Source: Rhizomucor pusillus (lineage: Eukaryota; Mucoromycota; Mucoromycetes; Mucorales; Lichtheimiaceae). From it: a stretch of DNA of 64,000 nt. The translations under genes and the position numbers were made by a program. Of this stretch, positions 23,019-34,470 are shown one piece after another; the stretch's first letter is position 1, and each line of letters opens with the position of its first letter. The stretch is taken from NCBI GenBank assembly GCA_900175165.2, contig FWWN02000582.1, positions 59,331-123,330 on the forward strand, read 5' to 3'. Below the pieces are notes generated by a model, which saw only the letters and a program-made list of their open reading frames with translations, was not told where the DNA came from and searched no databases.

Positions 23019-24578
23019 ATGGACGCGTCAATATTACAACCAGATGGCAGCGAGATTGCGTCAAAGCTTGTTTCACTTCTATCCATTACGACAATGACAT
23101 CGTTGTTCGGCATTAAAACATACAACGTCCAGTTCAAATACTTGACATATTCTCGCTGGCTTGTGCTGCACCTCTATATTATCTCGTGGGCATTCACCGC
23201 TGCCGGCATGCTGTTTGTAACGACCAACAACGGTAAATCTGCGCAGCCACAATTGGTACGGTTAGCCTCAAGTAGCTGATCCGTGAATATGTTATTCTCT
23301 TCAGGAAATTATCTGTCATGCTTGCTGTCCGAACTTTTCTGTGATATTTTTTATTCGGGAACCAAAATTGTCATTTACTGCTGGTAAGCATACCATTTCA
23401 AACTCTATTTCCGGATGGTAAACTGCCCAATGTGTGACTGATTATCGTTTGCTACCGTCAAACTAGGCTCATTGAAAAAGTATGGGTTGTATCGTCTGTT
23501 CGACAATCTCGCTGGAGAACCAAATCCTATCGCTTCCATGTATTTCTTTTAACCCCCTACATTGCCATTTTCACCCTCATGGTAAAAACATGACCGTGCT
23601 CTGCAACCTTAGCAGCGGGTAACATTAACAAGTTTGGAATAGATTGTCTTCCACATTGCAGAGCTGCAGGAAACTGGGTTCTGCGTCATCGGCTTGCAGC
23701 CCATAGCCAGTATCCCTCTGTTGGTAGGTGCTATCATTTCGCTAAAAGTATAAGGCCATATATCGCTAAGATTCTCTTTCAACTTTCTGCTATTTTGCAG
23801 GTTTATGATTTTGTAAGTCGACATTACACACGTCAGCATCGAGAAACACTGTTTGCTGACATTACATTCAAAGGTCTTCAATATGTATTTCACACTTTTA
23901 TTCGTAAAACCACTCATGAAAATTGGACAAAGCGTTGAAGTCGACTGGAAAAGCTCACGGCTCCACGATGTTGCCTTGCGTACACTTGCTGCATCCGTTG
24001 TGTGTCTTTTCGTATCCTTCGCCAACATTCTCGCCCTAGTCATCTTGAATGGCCGTGAGCGCGGTGTTGTTTGCTTGACATGCTGCACAGTCGATGTAAC
24101 AATCAACGTCATTACTATCCACTGGGTGACAAACAACCCTACCGGCAAGACCAGCAAGGATGCACATGGTAGTTCGAATGGAATCGATTCGTTTAGCCCT
24201 GACGAGACTGCAGCCCGCAGAGCAGATCCAGACTCAAAGACGAGTGCAACGTATCGCCGTCCAGCAGACATATACAATGTTGGCATCGATGAATATCTTG
24301 CCCAGACAAATCCAACCATGAAGCATACATACACAGGCGGTACTGTCGGCTATTACAACCAGAACGGCGACAGTGATCAAAACATGATGGGAACCGCCAC
24401 AGGAGCAATCCCTATCGGAAGACAGGAGCAGTACCGATACTTGGATGGTCGATTTGTCATGATCACCGAAAAGGAGGACGATGAAGGACAGGACAGCAAG
24501 CCCTCTTCTATTCCAGAGTCCCACAATAGCCGCAAATCCTTGACAAAGTATGCGGATAACCGGCCTGATTCACCGTGA
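23019..24578 (+). CDS. Polytopic (about 6-7 TM) membrane protein, unknown function
   Basis: Six exons: 23019-23232, 23305-23383, 23467-23581, 23643-23723, 23801-23812 and 23874-24578, giving 401 residues with consistent phases. Hydrophobic segments are LVLHLYIISWAFTAAGMLFV, SCLLSELFCDIFYSGTKIVI, FLLTPYIAIFTLMIVF, GFCVIGLQPIASIPLLVYDF running into VFNMYFTLLFV, ALRTLAASVVCLFVSFANIL and GVVCLTCCTVDVTINVITIH. A polar cytoplasmic-type tail of about 130 residues follows, with an acidic end. The arrangement resembles fungal GPCR-like or other seven-TM integral proteins, but no diagnostic motif is visible. Exon 5 is a 12-nt microexon (V-Y-D-F) that joins two parts of one membrane helix. ATG 23019 is chosen as the first in-frame ATG after the pyrimidine-rich leader. 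Confidence 0.78.
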
Positions 24579-24931
24579 AATTTTCTTTTACTCTATATTT
24601 ATATTCATACATTTTTCCCCTCCATACAAACGCATCCACAAGTCTTATTGTTTCTTCCTTATCATCCCGCTTTAGTGGTTAGTGTAAACTGTTCGTAAAC
24701 AATGCAACGTACGTAAACAGATTGTAAAAATACCATATAAGAGTCCATGGACGCTGTCTCTATGCTGCTGCTATGCTGTCATTTTGTTGATCAATATATG
24801 TACAGCAGGCTTTTCTGTCCATGTAGATGGTAAGACCGGAGTTTGTGATACGTGTCGACGAGTCTGCGAGCTGTGAACGCTCCTCTTCACGCCCGTCGAC
24901 AGCTTCCATACTTTCGGGTAGAACACACACA
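24579..24931. other. Intergenic, SEC13 promoter region
   Basis: About 350 bp between the polytopic membrane protein and SEC13, same strand. No coding signal, only the AT-rich 3' flank and the SEC13 upstream sequence. Confidence 0.4.
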
Positions 24932-26232
24932 ATGGTAGGCAGAAATAATCGAAATACTCTTTACAGCACAACGCTAATGTCGTACTTGCTTTGGACATAG
25001 TCGCAAACTGCTACTCAGACGATAGAGACTCATCATGAGGACATGATTGTAAGTTGTTCCGGCCAGTTTACATCTGCAGCATCGTATTAAGTTTTGGCAC
25101 AGCATGATGCTCAACTTGATTACTACTCTCGACGACTTGCAACAGCGTCATCCGACCAGACCATCAAGATTTTTGAGATGGAGGGCGATTCACAGCGACT
25201 CGTTGAAACGCTTACTGGGTGCGTTGAAAAAGCTATATCAAAGATACGCGCACTAATGCAAACGAAACAGGCACGATGCTCCTGTGTGGCAGGTTTCGTG
25301 GGCACATCCAAAATTCGGCTCTATACTGGCATCCTGCTCGTATGATGGACGCGTTTTTATCTGGAAGGAACAAAATCACACATGGACACGGATTAAAGAG
25401 CACAATGTGCATACGGCATCAGGTACATAGTTCGTATTATTATCACGAAAATTGGCGGGGATTTGACTCACTCGTTATCAATTTTATAACAGTGAACTCT
25501 GTGGCCTGGGCTCCACATGAGCTTGGAGCGATGCTGGCATGCGCTTCTTCAGACGGCAAAATTTCTGTTTTAGAATACAAAGGTACTGCATGAGATAAAG
25601 AGATAAACGGAGATAGAGCCATGGAAATTGACTTGACTTTTAGAGGACGGCTCTTGGGAGACCTATGTAATGGATGCGCACGGCATTGGATGCAACGCTG
25701 TTACTTGGGCCCCGGCTGCATTGCCTGGTTCTCTTGTACAAACAAACGGTGGTGCACCTCCCGAAGTCACAGTTGTCAAGAAAATCATCTCGGCAGGCTG
25801 CGATAATATGATCAAGATCTGGGGATGGCGGTATGTGATTTGGTGTTTTGTGGAGGAAGGTAGAATCAAGTGTTAACATGTAAATGTATCGGCAGAGATG
25901 ACATCAAGTCTTGGGCAGAGGAAGAGACACTTGATGGCCATTCTGATTGGGTGCGTGATGTTGCCTGGGCACCAAACAGTGGGTTGCCAAAGAGCTACCT
26001 TGCTAGCTGCTCCCAAGACAAGACCGTAGTCATCTGGACCCAAGATACCCCTACATCAAAATGGACCAAGAGACCTCTTGGACAAAAGTTCCCTGATGTT
26101 GTATGGCGTGTAAGCTGGTCGCTCTCGGGTAATGTGCTCGCGGTCTCTTGCGGCGATAACAAAGTAACTCTTTGGAAAGAGAATAGCAAAGGCGACTGGG
26201 AGTGTATCAAAGAGCTGGAAGAAAACGCTTAA
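24932..26232 (+). CDS. SEC13: SEC13, WD40 subunit of the COPII coat and nuclear pore
   Basis: Seven exons: 24932-24934, 25001-25048, 25103-25218, 25271-25422, 25493-25582, 25644-25830 and 25896-26232; 310 residues, all phases consistent. The reading is [55 protein letters not shown], then [39 protein letters not shown], and [14 protein letters not shown] near the end, the six-blade open propeller of Sec13. It pairs with Sec31 in the outer COPII cage and with Nup145/Nup84 in the pore. The initiator ATG stands alone in exon 1: the first intron (24935-25000) starts directly after it. This is inferred from the good GTAGGC donor, a CGCTAAT branch point and the TAG acceptor, since no other in-frame ATG precedes the conserved N-terminus. 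Confidence 0.93.
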
Positions 26233-26721
26233 AAATGGATAATAAAGACGGATCAACGGCCATAAATACATACGTAAAAATAATCCTACAAGAGATAGCG
26301 CCACGCTCACTCACTCATACAATACACATTGCAATTTTTGCGTGGAATTGACTCGTACCTGAATTCGGTTGGCCAGGCAATTTGAAAAAGAAACTTCTGA
26401 AGTTGAATAGCTTCTTTTTGTGGTAAAGGTCCCATTTTGCGGGACGAACAAAATAAGTCTGAAACACGAGGATACGCTACTATGGAGAACAACGTTTGGA
26501 ATATATTCCGGTGTTCTGCGTGCTTTTTACGGCTGCAACAGATACATCTATACTGTACAGGACTATGTAAAGTGGACATAGACAGAAAGGGATCTTCAGC
26601 AGAGTGTTTGTACGTCATTTACAGTGATACAAGCAGAGGAATCATTTAACTCAGCGACGATCTCTTTTTTCTTCCACAAAGAACCCAGATTTTCCTGGAC
26701 CTCTCTTTTTTCCACCTTTTG
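26233..26721. other. Intergenic, no gene seen
   Basis: About 490 bp between SEC13 and the fucosyltransferase gene. Open frames on both strands lack coding character. Confidence 0.4.
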
Positions 26722-28687
26722 ATGACGACGGCGAAATATCAACGGCTCGGCTATGCCACGGAACTCTCATCTCTATTGTTTAGATACCGCTTAGCAAAAT
26801 GTTTGGTTGTCAGCAGTTTAATATGCGTACTTTTGATGGCAGTCTCGACATTACTTTATCCACGTAAGAAAGGTGATTTCTATGTATATATCTAGATTAT
26901 GAGATATTAAAAACCTCTTTGAAATAGGTTTCGGCTGGTTTTATTTTACATCAGAACCGAGAGTGCCTGATATTCCTCGAAATACTTCCTGTGTTCTACC
27001 ACGAGAGCGTTTGATTCCCAAAAGTCCCGATGGCTCGTACACTCCACCCCCGCCTGACGACACTCTTTTCCTTGCTGTGGACCAAGCTGCTGGTTACGAC
27101 TACAATCGTTACTGTGAGCGCTGGGATCCCGAGCATGGTTTCCCAGAAGAAAGGGAATACAACGCTAACGGTGAATGTGGCACGTGGCAATCAGATTACA
27201 TTGCCTTGCACGAGAAACGACTGCAAGATCTAGAGCGAATCAAGGCCGGGGACCTTGACGGTTTCGATCCCCAGAACCGGCCAGAGTTTGTAGCATATTT
27301 GTGTGAGGAGGATCCCAGAAGTCGCCAAAGTCGAAGCTGCGGCGGCCTGGCTGATCGCATGAGCGGTAAGAGATAATATCTTCATTTTCTAGCATCCCGA
27401 TCCTAATAACTGTTGCAAACAAGGCATGATATCTGTATTTTTCTATGCCCTCTTGACGGACAGAGCCTATTTAGCTCATTGGCACGAAACTGCACCAATC
27501 CCGCTGGAGACATTATTTGAAAAGCCGCATATCAACTGGAGCTATGAGCCGATCGAAACCAAATCGGCATTTGATAAGAATACTGAGCTGCTAAGCTATG
27601 AGCAGATTAATACCCTCAATGTTAAGTGGGGACCTCTTGGTCGACTCTTGTTCCCTGATGGACGTGAACAAAATTTCAAGAAGCTGTGGAACGCTTCGGT
27701 ATGTATCATTGGACCCACGCAATTTATTTGGCATTTTCGGTTAGCTAACAAAAGTAAATTGCGTTGTCAGTTCCTTGAATGGCGATCCAACCGCGCCTTT
27801 ATTATCCGTACTTTTCAGGAGTCTTCTATATACCCTAGCATGCTGGAAAAGGTTGGGTTGAACAAGGAGAATGCCTTTTATTGCCTTACGGACTTTCTCT
27901 TTCGACCTACGTTTGGATCGCGCCAGTTTATCTCGGCTTACAAGCAGCTTTTCCAAATGAATAGCATCCTTAGCATTGGTCTGCAGGTAAGATCTATTTT
28001 GCATGAATATGCAACCCAGGAAATTTATTCTAAATATGGGATCACAACATCATGTGCAGATTCGGACAGGCGATCAGGATATCATCAATCCGGGCATGGA
28101 TGATAACACTTTGGAAAAGTGGAACTACTTTTGGCAATGTGCCAATGAACTACGAGATTATGCCCGCAAACCACATCACAGGCGTGTCGTATATTTCTTG
28201 ATAACTGACTCTGCGAAGCTTCGTGACGAATTTGTCTCAATGAATCATGACGAAGAAAAGGCAAGATCGATCCTAGGCGATAGCTATCAAGATATTACTA
28301 TGGTCGTTACTGGGCTGCCTATTCAGCACATTGAAGCCAAAACTATCAAGAACAAGTATTCTCACAACAGCACGATAGATGAGGACCGGGAACAAATGAT
28401 CGCCGGTGTCAACTCTGCTGTTATTGAGAATTGGATACTAAGCTTCACCGACTACAGGCTGATCAGTCGGCAAGGTTTCGGAAAACTCGCAGCATTCCAT
28501 TCGCAATCGTCCACTACAACGATCAGTATGCCGATGGTAACTAGAAGTTGCCAAGAACGCGCTATTGCAAATCTTTATTAATCTTATTTTATTACAGTTT
28601 GATGACAGAGAAAACACTCAATTCTGCGGAGATCCAGATGCATTTATCACGTTCGACGAATTGAGCGTATGGTGGAGCCTTGGTTAA
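26722..28687 (+). CDS. Type II membrane fucosyltransferase-like protein (GT37-like)
   Basis: Six exons: 26722-26863, 26928-27365, 27424-27698, 27771-27986, 28060-28536 and 28598-28687; 545 residues. The N-terminus has a short cytosolic tail and a signal anchor (CLVVSSLICVLLMAVSTLLY), as in Golgi glycosyltransferases. The catalytic part has CGGLADRMSGMISVFFYALL, which matches the GLGNR/GLADR-type nucleotide-sugar region of xyloglucan-type fucosyltransferases. Later comes LSIGLQ-IRTGDQDI, the Q/H-x-R-TGD motif for GDP-fucose binding, and a C-terminal SFTDYRLISRQGFGKLAAF segment typical of the fold. Mucoromycota cell walls contain fucose-bearing glucuronans, so wall polymer fucosylation is a reasonable guess. 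Substrate is not proven. The intron 27699-27770 is 72 nt without an in-frame stop. Confidence 0.8.
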
Positions 28688-29220
28688 AAAATATCGGCTC
28701 TTCATTGCTTTCTCATTCTTTTCCACTTCCGATTGCATAATCTCCTCCATTTGATCGATGGAACTACCTTTGCATCTGTCTATAGCCATTCGTTAACCTT
28801 TGCATAGCACAACCTCCATCAGCTTTATATATCTGTAGCTGCTTATGTCTATGCTTTTTTCTTCCTGTACAGTCCACTTGTAACGTAAAACAGCAAAACT
28901 ATAGGATTTCTCATCTTTCTTCTTTCCGGGTCTTTGCTGCATGCTGAAGCGTACTTTTCCTGCGGCAAAAACATTACAGTGGCTTTGATAGCCATCATCT
29001 ACTATACTTCAGGCGAAATGGCATAATGTATAATCGTGCCCACTTGTAGATAGATAGTAAGGTCGATAACATAAAGGTGTTTTGGATTGGGAAGGTTAGG
29101 GACTTGGGTGGATAACCTCGTGTACTGTATAACGGAGGATGATGAAGAGAGAAAGAAGGCGTAAAGTAGGGGATGTGTACAACGCACGTATGTGATTTTG
29201 TAAGATGAAATTAACATGAG
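28688..29220. other. Convergent intergenic region
   Basis: About 530 bp shared by the 3' ends of the fucosyltransferase gene (plus) and the coiled-coil gene (minus). Nothing coding was recognised. Confidence 0.4.
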
Positions 29221-31095
29221 CTAAGTAGGTCGATCAGACTGTGCGTTCTCCAATGCGGCAATTCGAATTAAAAGAGGTCTAGCGGTTTCCTCCGCAGTTC
29301 GTTGCACCAGTTTCTGAATCGCTTGTACCATTGCGGGTGACAGCTCCCCTTCAGATTTACCCTTGTTCACCTCTAGTGGTACAGTAATTTCTTGTTCTTT
29401 CAAGGCCGTCACTGGATCAACTAGGAATGTCAGAAAACTATCGTGACTTTGCAACGTTTCCTCGATTTGCTTGACGACTTCCTCTAATCTTCCTGGAAAC
29501 TGTGGATTCAACACTGTTTGGCGGAATTGATGGACAAACTCGACCAAGTGCTGATGCTTTATCTCGAGACTTTGAATTTGCTTCTCGAGTTCTTTTATGT
29601 TGTTGTTAACAGGAGCAGAAAACGCTCCACCCTTGTCTGCATCGGATTCCACACGTGGTCGCTTCCGATCAATGCCCTCATCTGCGTCAGATTGCATTTC
29701 TTTGATTGTCCGTTCGATCTCTTTATATTTGACATCTAGCGACAAGGTCGACATATCCATTCTGTTTTTCAGTAAAGAGATTTCGCGGTTCATATTGTCG
29801 ACTCTCTTGACCATATCCGTTAATGTTGCTAGCGAACTGTTGCGATGTAATCGGGCTTCCGATTCTCTTATATGCTTTTGAGTCAACTCGATCTTGGATT
29901 GTTGTTCTTTCAACTGTTGCATGATCGTACGAACAGTTTGATGATGGAGTTCAAGAGAATGCTGTGTTGCAGCGTCCTTTAACATGAGCTCAACTTTGGT
30001 TAGCCTTGCCGTTAATTCTTTGTATTGGGGTATATTCAGTAACTGCTGCTGCTGTGCATCTTCCTTAAGACATTTTTTGACTTCTTTCCGCATCAACTGT
30101 ACTAATTGCCCCACGAAAGTAGCTGGTCGACCATCTTCGGATTCTGCTAGCTTTCGTTCTTGTTCCGTCAAGTTCTCTAGCGAAACGTGCTTTTTGATTT
30201 CCGTTATCACTATTTCTGCCGCTGTTTTGGTGACGCCTGCTAAGAATGCCGCATTACTCATCTCGTCTACTTTTTGTTTCAATCCTTGGATATCTGTTTC
30301 GAACCGCTCGTTGGCATATTGCATGCGCCTAGTATGCTCAGACAGCAACTCCTCTTTTGTTTTTCGTAACGAGTCAGATATCATTTTCCGTGCATCCTCC
30401 TCCGTCAACGTCCTCTTCTTGACGTCGTCGATATGCTGCATTATATTCTCCGTCTCCTTTTTCCTTTTCTCGTCAAGTTCCAACACTTGCTTTTGGAATT
30501 TCTGTTTATAATATTGTTCCAAAAATTGCAAATTCTCGGTGGGAGACGGTACAAGCGATTGAAAATATTCTCCCATAGTCTTGACTGCCGATTTCTCAAT
30601 CATTTTCAACCTAACATGGAAAATATGAATATAAAACGTATTTATGATCCGAACATGTATTGAAGCATACTTGTCATCCAGATCTCTGACTTCTTTCGAG
30701 TTTTGTCTGATGAAGTTGCCTACAACAAATACTGCAATGAAGCGGGAACCGCACACATCACAAAATTGGAAAAAAACACCTACGCATACTCTCGGCGACT
30801 GACTGTCCCTGTGGATCGTCCAGTGCTCTTTCCACGTCGCTTTGCTGTCGCTTTACATATTCAAGTCTCCTGCGCTTTTCGCCTCTTAACTGCGAGAGAT
30901 TAGAGGCATCGCAAATCTGGCTAGAATGCATAAATCAGCGAGAGACTATTTTTAAGTGTTTGTAAACCATAATGACTACCTTATTATTTGCAACAGCTTC
31001 TCATCCTCGTTACGAGAAGAAGAGCTAGAAGGGGGCGGTGTCGATCGTGGCGAGCCTTCTGATCGGCTTGATGGCATCCTGCTGCTCGAACTCAT
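29221..31095 (-). CDS. Coiled-coil protein, unknown function
   Basis: Four exons: 31095-30980, 30920-30780, 30706-30671 and 30610-29221, giving 560 residues. The N-terminus is Ser-rich and basic (MSSSSRMPSSRSEGSPRSTP). Nearly all the rest is charged heptad-like helix: QFLEQYYKQKFQKQVLELDE, ERKLAESEDGRP, LTKVELMLKDAATQHSLELH, EARLHRNSSLATLTDMVKRV, KELEKQIQSLEIKHQHLVEF. A short basic cluster (DRKRPRVESDADKG) could be a nuclear signal. Unrecognised family. The last intron (30611-30670) is 60 nt with no stop, so the protein could read through it. The gene is divergent from the ankyrin gene, with 278 bp between the two starts. Confidence 0.75.
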
Positions 31096-31373
31096 GCCAA
31101 GCAAGAAGTTAAGAAAAGCTTAAAGGCAGAACAAGGCTGTGCGTCCCTTTGACACGTCCCGGAAAAAAAAAGACCGTCACCTCGCACAGTAAGAAAAATC
31201 ATGCATTTCTTCCCCACACCCGCAACAGATACTCCTTTAAGAAAACCTCGTGGTTTTCTAGGCAAGGAGTGCTATTTGCTTTTTATTCGTTTCCTGAGCT
31301 TGGGAACTGCAAGTGGTATCAATTTTTGAAAAATTCACTCTTGTGCGACAATTTTCTGTCTCTTACAGACGAA

Positions 31374-34143
31374 ATGAACAATGTCGACGAGTGGACTCGG
31401 GCTGTGCAGCAGGTCGATCTTGACACAGTGTATGCACTTTACAATCAAGACGCGAGCATACTGTGGAAACCATTGTCTGGATGGGATCCCGAGCGCGATG
31501 CAGCACACGTGATTGAGCAACTCAAGACAGTGCAAAGTCTAGGTGCATCACTCGACAATCTTTGCGCCTTGCAGTACATACTTTTGCAATACTCTGAACC
31601 GAAAGTAGACGAACAATTGACAGATGCACAGCGACAGACAGCTCAGCTGCTCTCCTTTTTGATTGAGGTATTAGGAGTAATATGATCCAGACCTGGAAGT
31701 GTGCCGCAAACTCACACACGGCGAAATGTGTTTAGTGTGCAGATACCAAGGATTTGAATACGAGAGTCTGGGGCGAGGCAGGAAACAAGACGATGCATCT
31801 CGTTAGCTTTCTGGGGCATTACAAAGTTGCACAGCGCCTAATTAATGAAAAACGTGTATCATTGGATGTCTCAAATGATTTTAATTGCTTGCCTCGAGAT
31901 GTTGCGCAGACGAACGCCATGGCTCGACTTGTCTCTGGTTCTTCAACAAAAATCGATAAAAAGCATGGTGGTGTAAAGCTGCAATATTCTAGCGCTGACA
32001 GATTCAAACAATTACGCCAGCTTGCAGAAAGTAGTGCACCGTTGAAAAGCCAGAAGTCTACCCGGCAAGCGGAAGGTAGATACTTTCGAGCCGGTCACGT
32101 AGCAGAAAGCAAACGAAAAGTTTTAAGCGAGGAAGAGGCCGAACTGGAGAAGCAACGTGCGAGACGGCAGCAGGAAGTTGCGATGTTGGCCAAGCGCTCG
32201 GCTGTCAAAAGCAACCCATTGTTTAAAAGGTTTGAGCAGCAACAGCAACACCACGAACTAAAAGCGAAACGATCTGTTTCCGAAAACAATCTACGGCTTC
32301 AAGAGGAGCAAAGTAATAATAGTAATAAAGCTTCATCCGACTCTCAGACGACGGAAGGAGAAGAGGATGAAGTCGAGAACAAGCCGAAGAGAAATTCCAA
32401 AGTGATCTCGTCGTTGAGAAGCAAGACTTATGTGTCATCCAGTGTTTTCCGCCAAGGAGAAGAAAAATGCCCACGACGCTCCCTTAGCAGCAGCGCAATA
32501 GCCATGAAAAGTCGAGAATATCTGGATGATTTTGGAGACAGTGGATCAAATCCAAGGGACGGTTCTTTCGCTATGGATCCGGTCGAAGCAACGTCAATGC
32601 ACTTTAAGCAACATGTTGAGAAACGACAATTGGACGATCCGCCAGAGCGAAAGGAAGAAACCTCTGAACCTGCAGAAGAAGATACTACTCCTACAATGAT
32701 ACCCAACCAAATCAATTTGGAATCTATACCTATGCTTAGAGAGTCACCCGTGTGCGTAGAACAATCTTTGAGCAATGAACAAGCAGATAGCATTGATAAA
32801 CGGCGACTCAGTGGAAGTCAGAAGGCTCAATGGGCTATAGGCATGAACTCGTGGTACATGCTTAATCGAGATAAACATGATACCATTCCATCCGGTGACG
32901 AGGATGACGGTACCTCAGACGCAGAGGAAGAAAAAGAACAAGAGAAACGATTAGTCGATAGTCAATACCACTCGCCAAAGAGGAAGTATCGAGATGCCGA
33001 CGAAAACAAACATCTTATGCAACAATCACCTAGTACAGGTTCACAGACCAGTGCTGACAGTGATGAACCTCGGGAGCAAGTGAGTGGTGAGATCACTGTT
33101 TATTTCCAGTCGAGCACTTCTAGCATTCCTTGCATTATAAACGTTCCACAACCCACGCTGACGGTCGAGAAGGCACAAGAGGATTCGCAAAGAGAATGCC
33201 AGCAAACGGAAAATTACGAAGTAGAGCCTGTTCAATCAGATGGTAAAAGCATATTTGTAAGCTCCACATCGCGCGTAGTACGCAATTTGCCGCACACACA
33301 AACGCCCGAAATCAAGCCGCGTCCGGTTATAAAGAAAAATCCGGTTCCTACAACATTACTGTCTGAAGAACAAACTAGACAATTACAGCAGCTACAAACA
33401 AAGGCATTCCAATCTGTGCCAGTCTCGCTGCCGCAGGCCGAAAAACGATACGGTAAACTATATTTCCGTGTCAACGGTTTGCATGATGTATTGTTGCCGA
33501 TGTCAAAGGAGGTTACATATGTTCGATGCGTTGTTAGTGACGAACGCTACGAATATATGTCAAAATACGAAGTATTAGGGCAACACGTGCATTTCGATTA
33601 TGAATGTCTCGTCGATACGCGACCAGACATGATCGTTACTGTAACTATTCACGTCCGGCCGGATTTCCATCTTCGCCTCAAGAAACCCATTAGCCGATTG
33701 TTTCGCCAACGTAAAAATTCATTATCAGGTTATATATACCCAGAAGATGGATCAATCGGCAGTGCCCGCTTCGCACTGAGCCATATGCTTAATGGATGCT
33801 ACGAACGACCATACGCAGCTAGTTTTGATTGCTTCAATGCATGGACAAAATCTCGATACGGAGGCAGCAGCAAGGAAGAAGCGACATTGAAAGTGATCGG
33901 CAGTTTGGATGTGGAAATGCTATATTTGCCGGTGGATGATCCTTCCTTAGTAAGTCTTGCGAATCTTCGTTGTGCTTTGTGCTGCTGTGGATTGACATGA
34001 AAACCCAGCCTGTACCTCGAAATCTGCGTGATTGCGATATGGCTATCCGAGTGCGACAATGGAATGAAACCTTCAAGAATACAGAGGAATTGTCAATATT
34101 GAACGCTGATGACTTGCGCACTAGCTCTCTAATGTTTTCATAA
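31374..34143 (+). CDS. Ankyrin-repeat protein with C-terminal anillin/Bud4-like domain
   Basis: Three exons, 31374-31667, 31751-33949 and 34009-34143, encode 875 residues. The first ~150 residues contain ankyrin-like helices (NKTMHLVSFLGHYKVAQRLI, then SNDFNCLPRDVAQ). A long polar, low-complexity middle region follows, with phosphorylatable Ser/Glu stretches. The C-terminal ~230 residues form a conserved block: KRYGKLYFRVNGLHDVLLPM, EDGSIGSARFALSHMLNGCY, FDCFNAW, and DDPSL-PVPRNLRDCDMAI. These are hallmarks of the C2-like region of anillin/Bud4/Mid2-type proteins, which bind septins and membranes at division or branch sites. No PH domain follows, unlike Bud4. A role in septum or hyphal polarity is inferred. 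The second exon start uses an AAG acceptor (CCAAG). Confidence 0.78.
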
Positions 34144-34470
34144 GCTTGTTTACTCAACTAATCCCCTTTTCCAAATCGGTCTCCACCCAAGACTCCGAGA
34201 GAAACATCTAGTTGTTTGCTAGCATAGCAGCCTCTCTTCTTACTCCCTCTCTGTTTTTTGCCTTTGTACTATATAGGTTCCTGAAGAAAGATTTTTTAGA
34301 CACGCAGTTTTGCGCAGTGCTTCAGTTACGTCAGGTCATCTAGAAGGGTTACACGTAAAGGTGCCTGTCGGGAAAGGGCGAGACTCCTGGCTTGTGTTTG
34401 TACGACAAAGAGTTTCCTGCGTCTACCGAAGCCTCTCATCCTTTGTTTTCTTTCGGTTTCTACTGTTTCA
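34144..34470. other. Short intergenic region
   Basis: About 330 bp, pyrimidine-rich toward its 3' end, leading into the four-TM protein gene. Confidence 0.4.

Noticed and set aside
24243..24524. Minus-strand open frames inside the polytopic membrane protein exon 6
   Set aside because: They are antisense shadows of a longer, well-supported coding exon.
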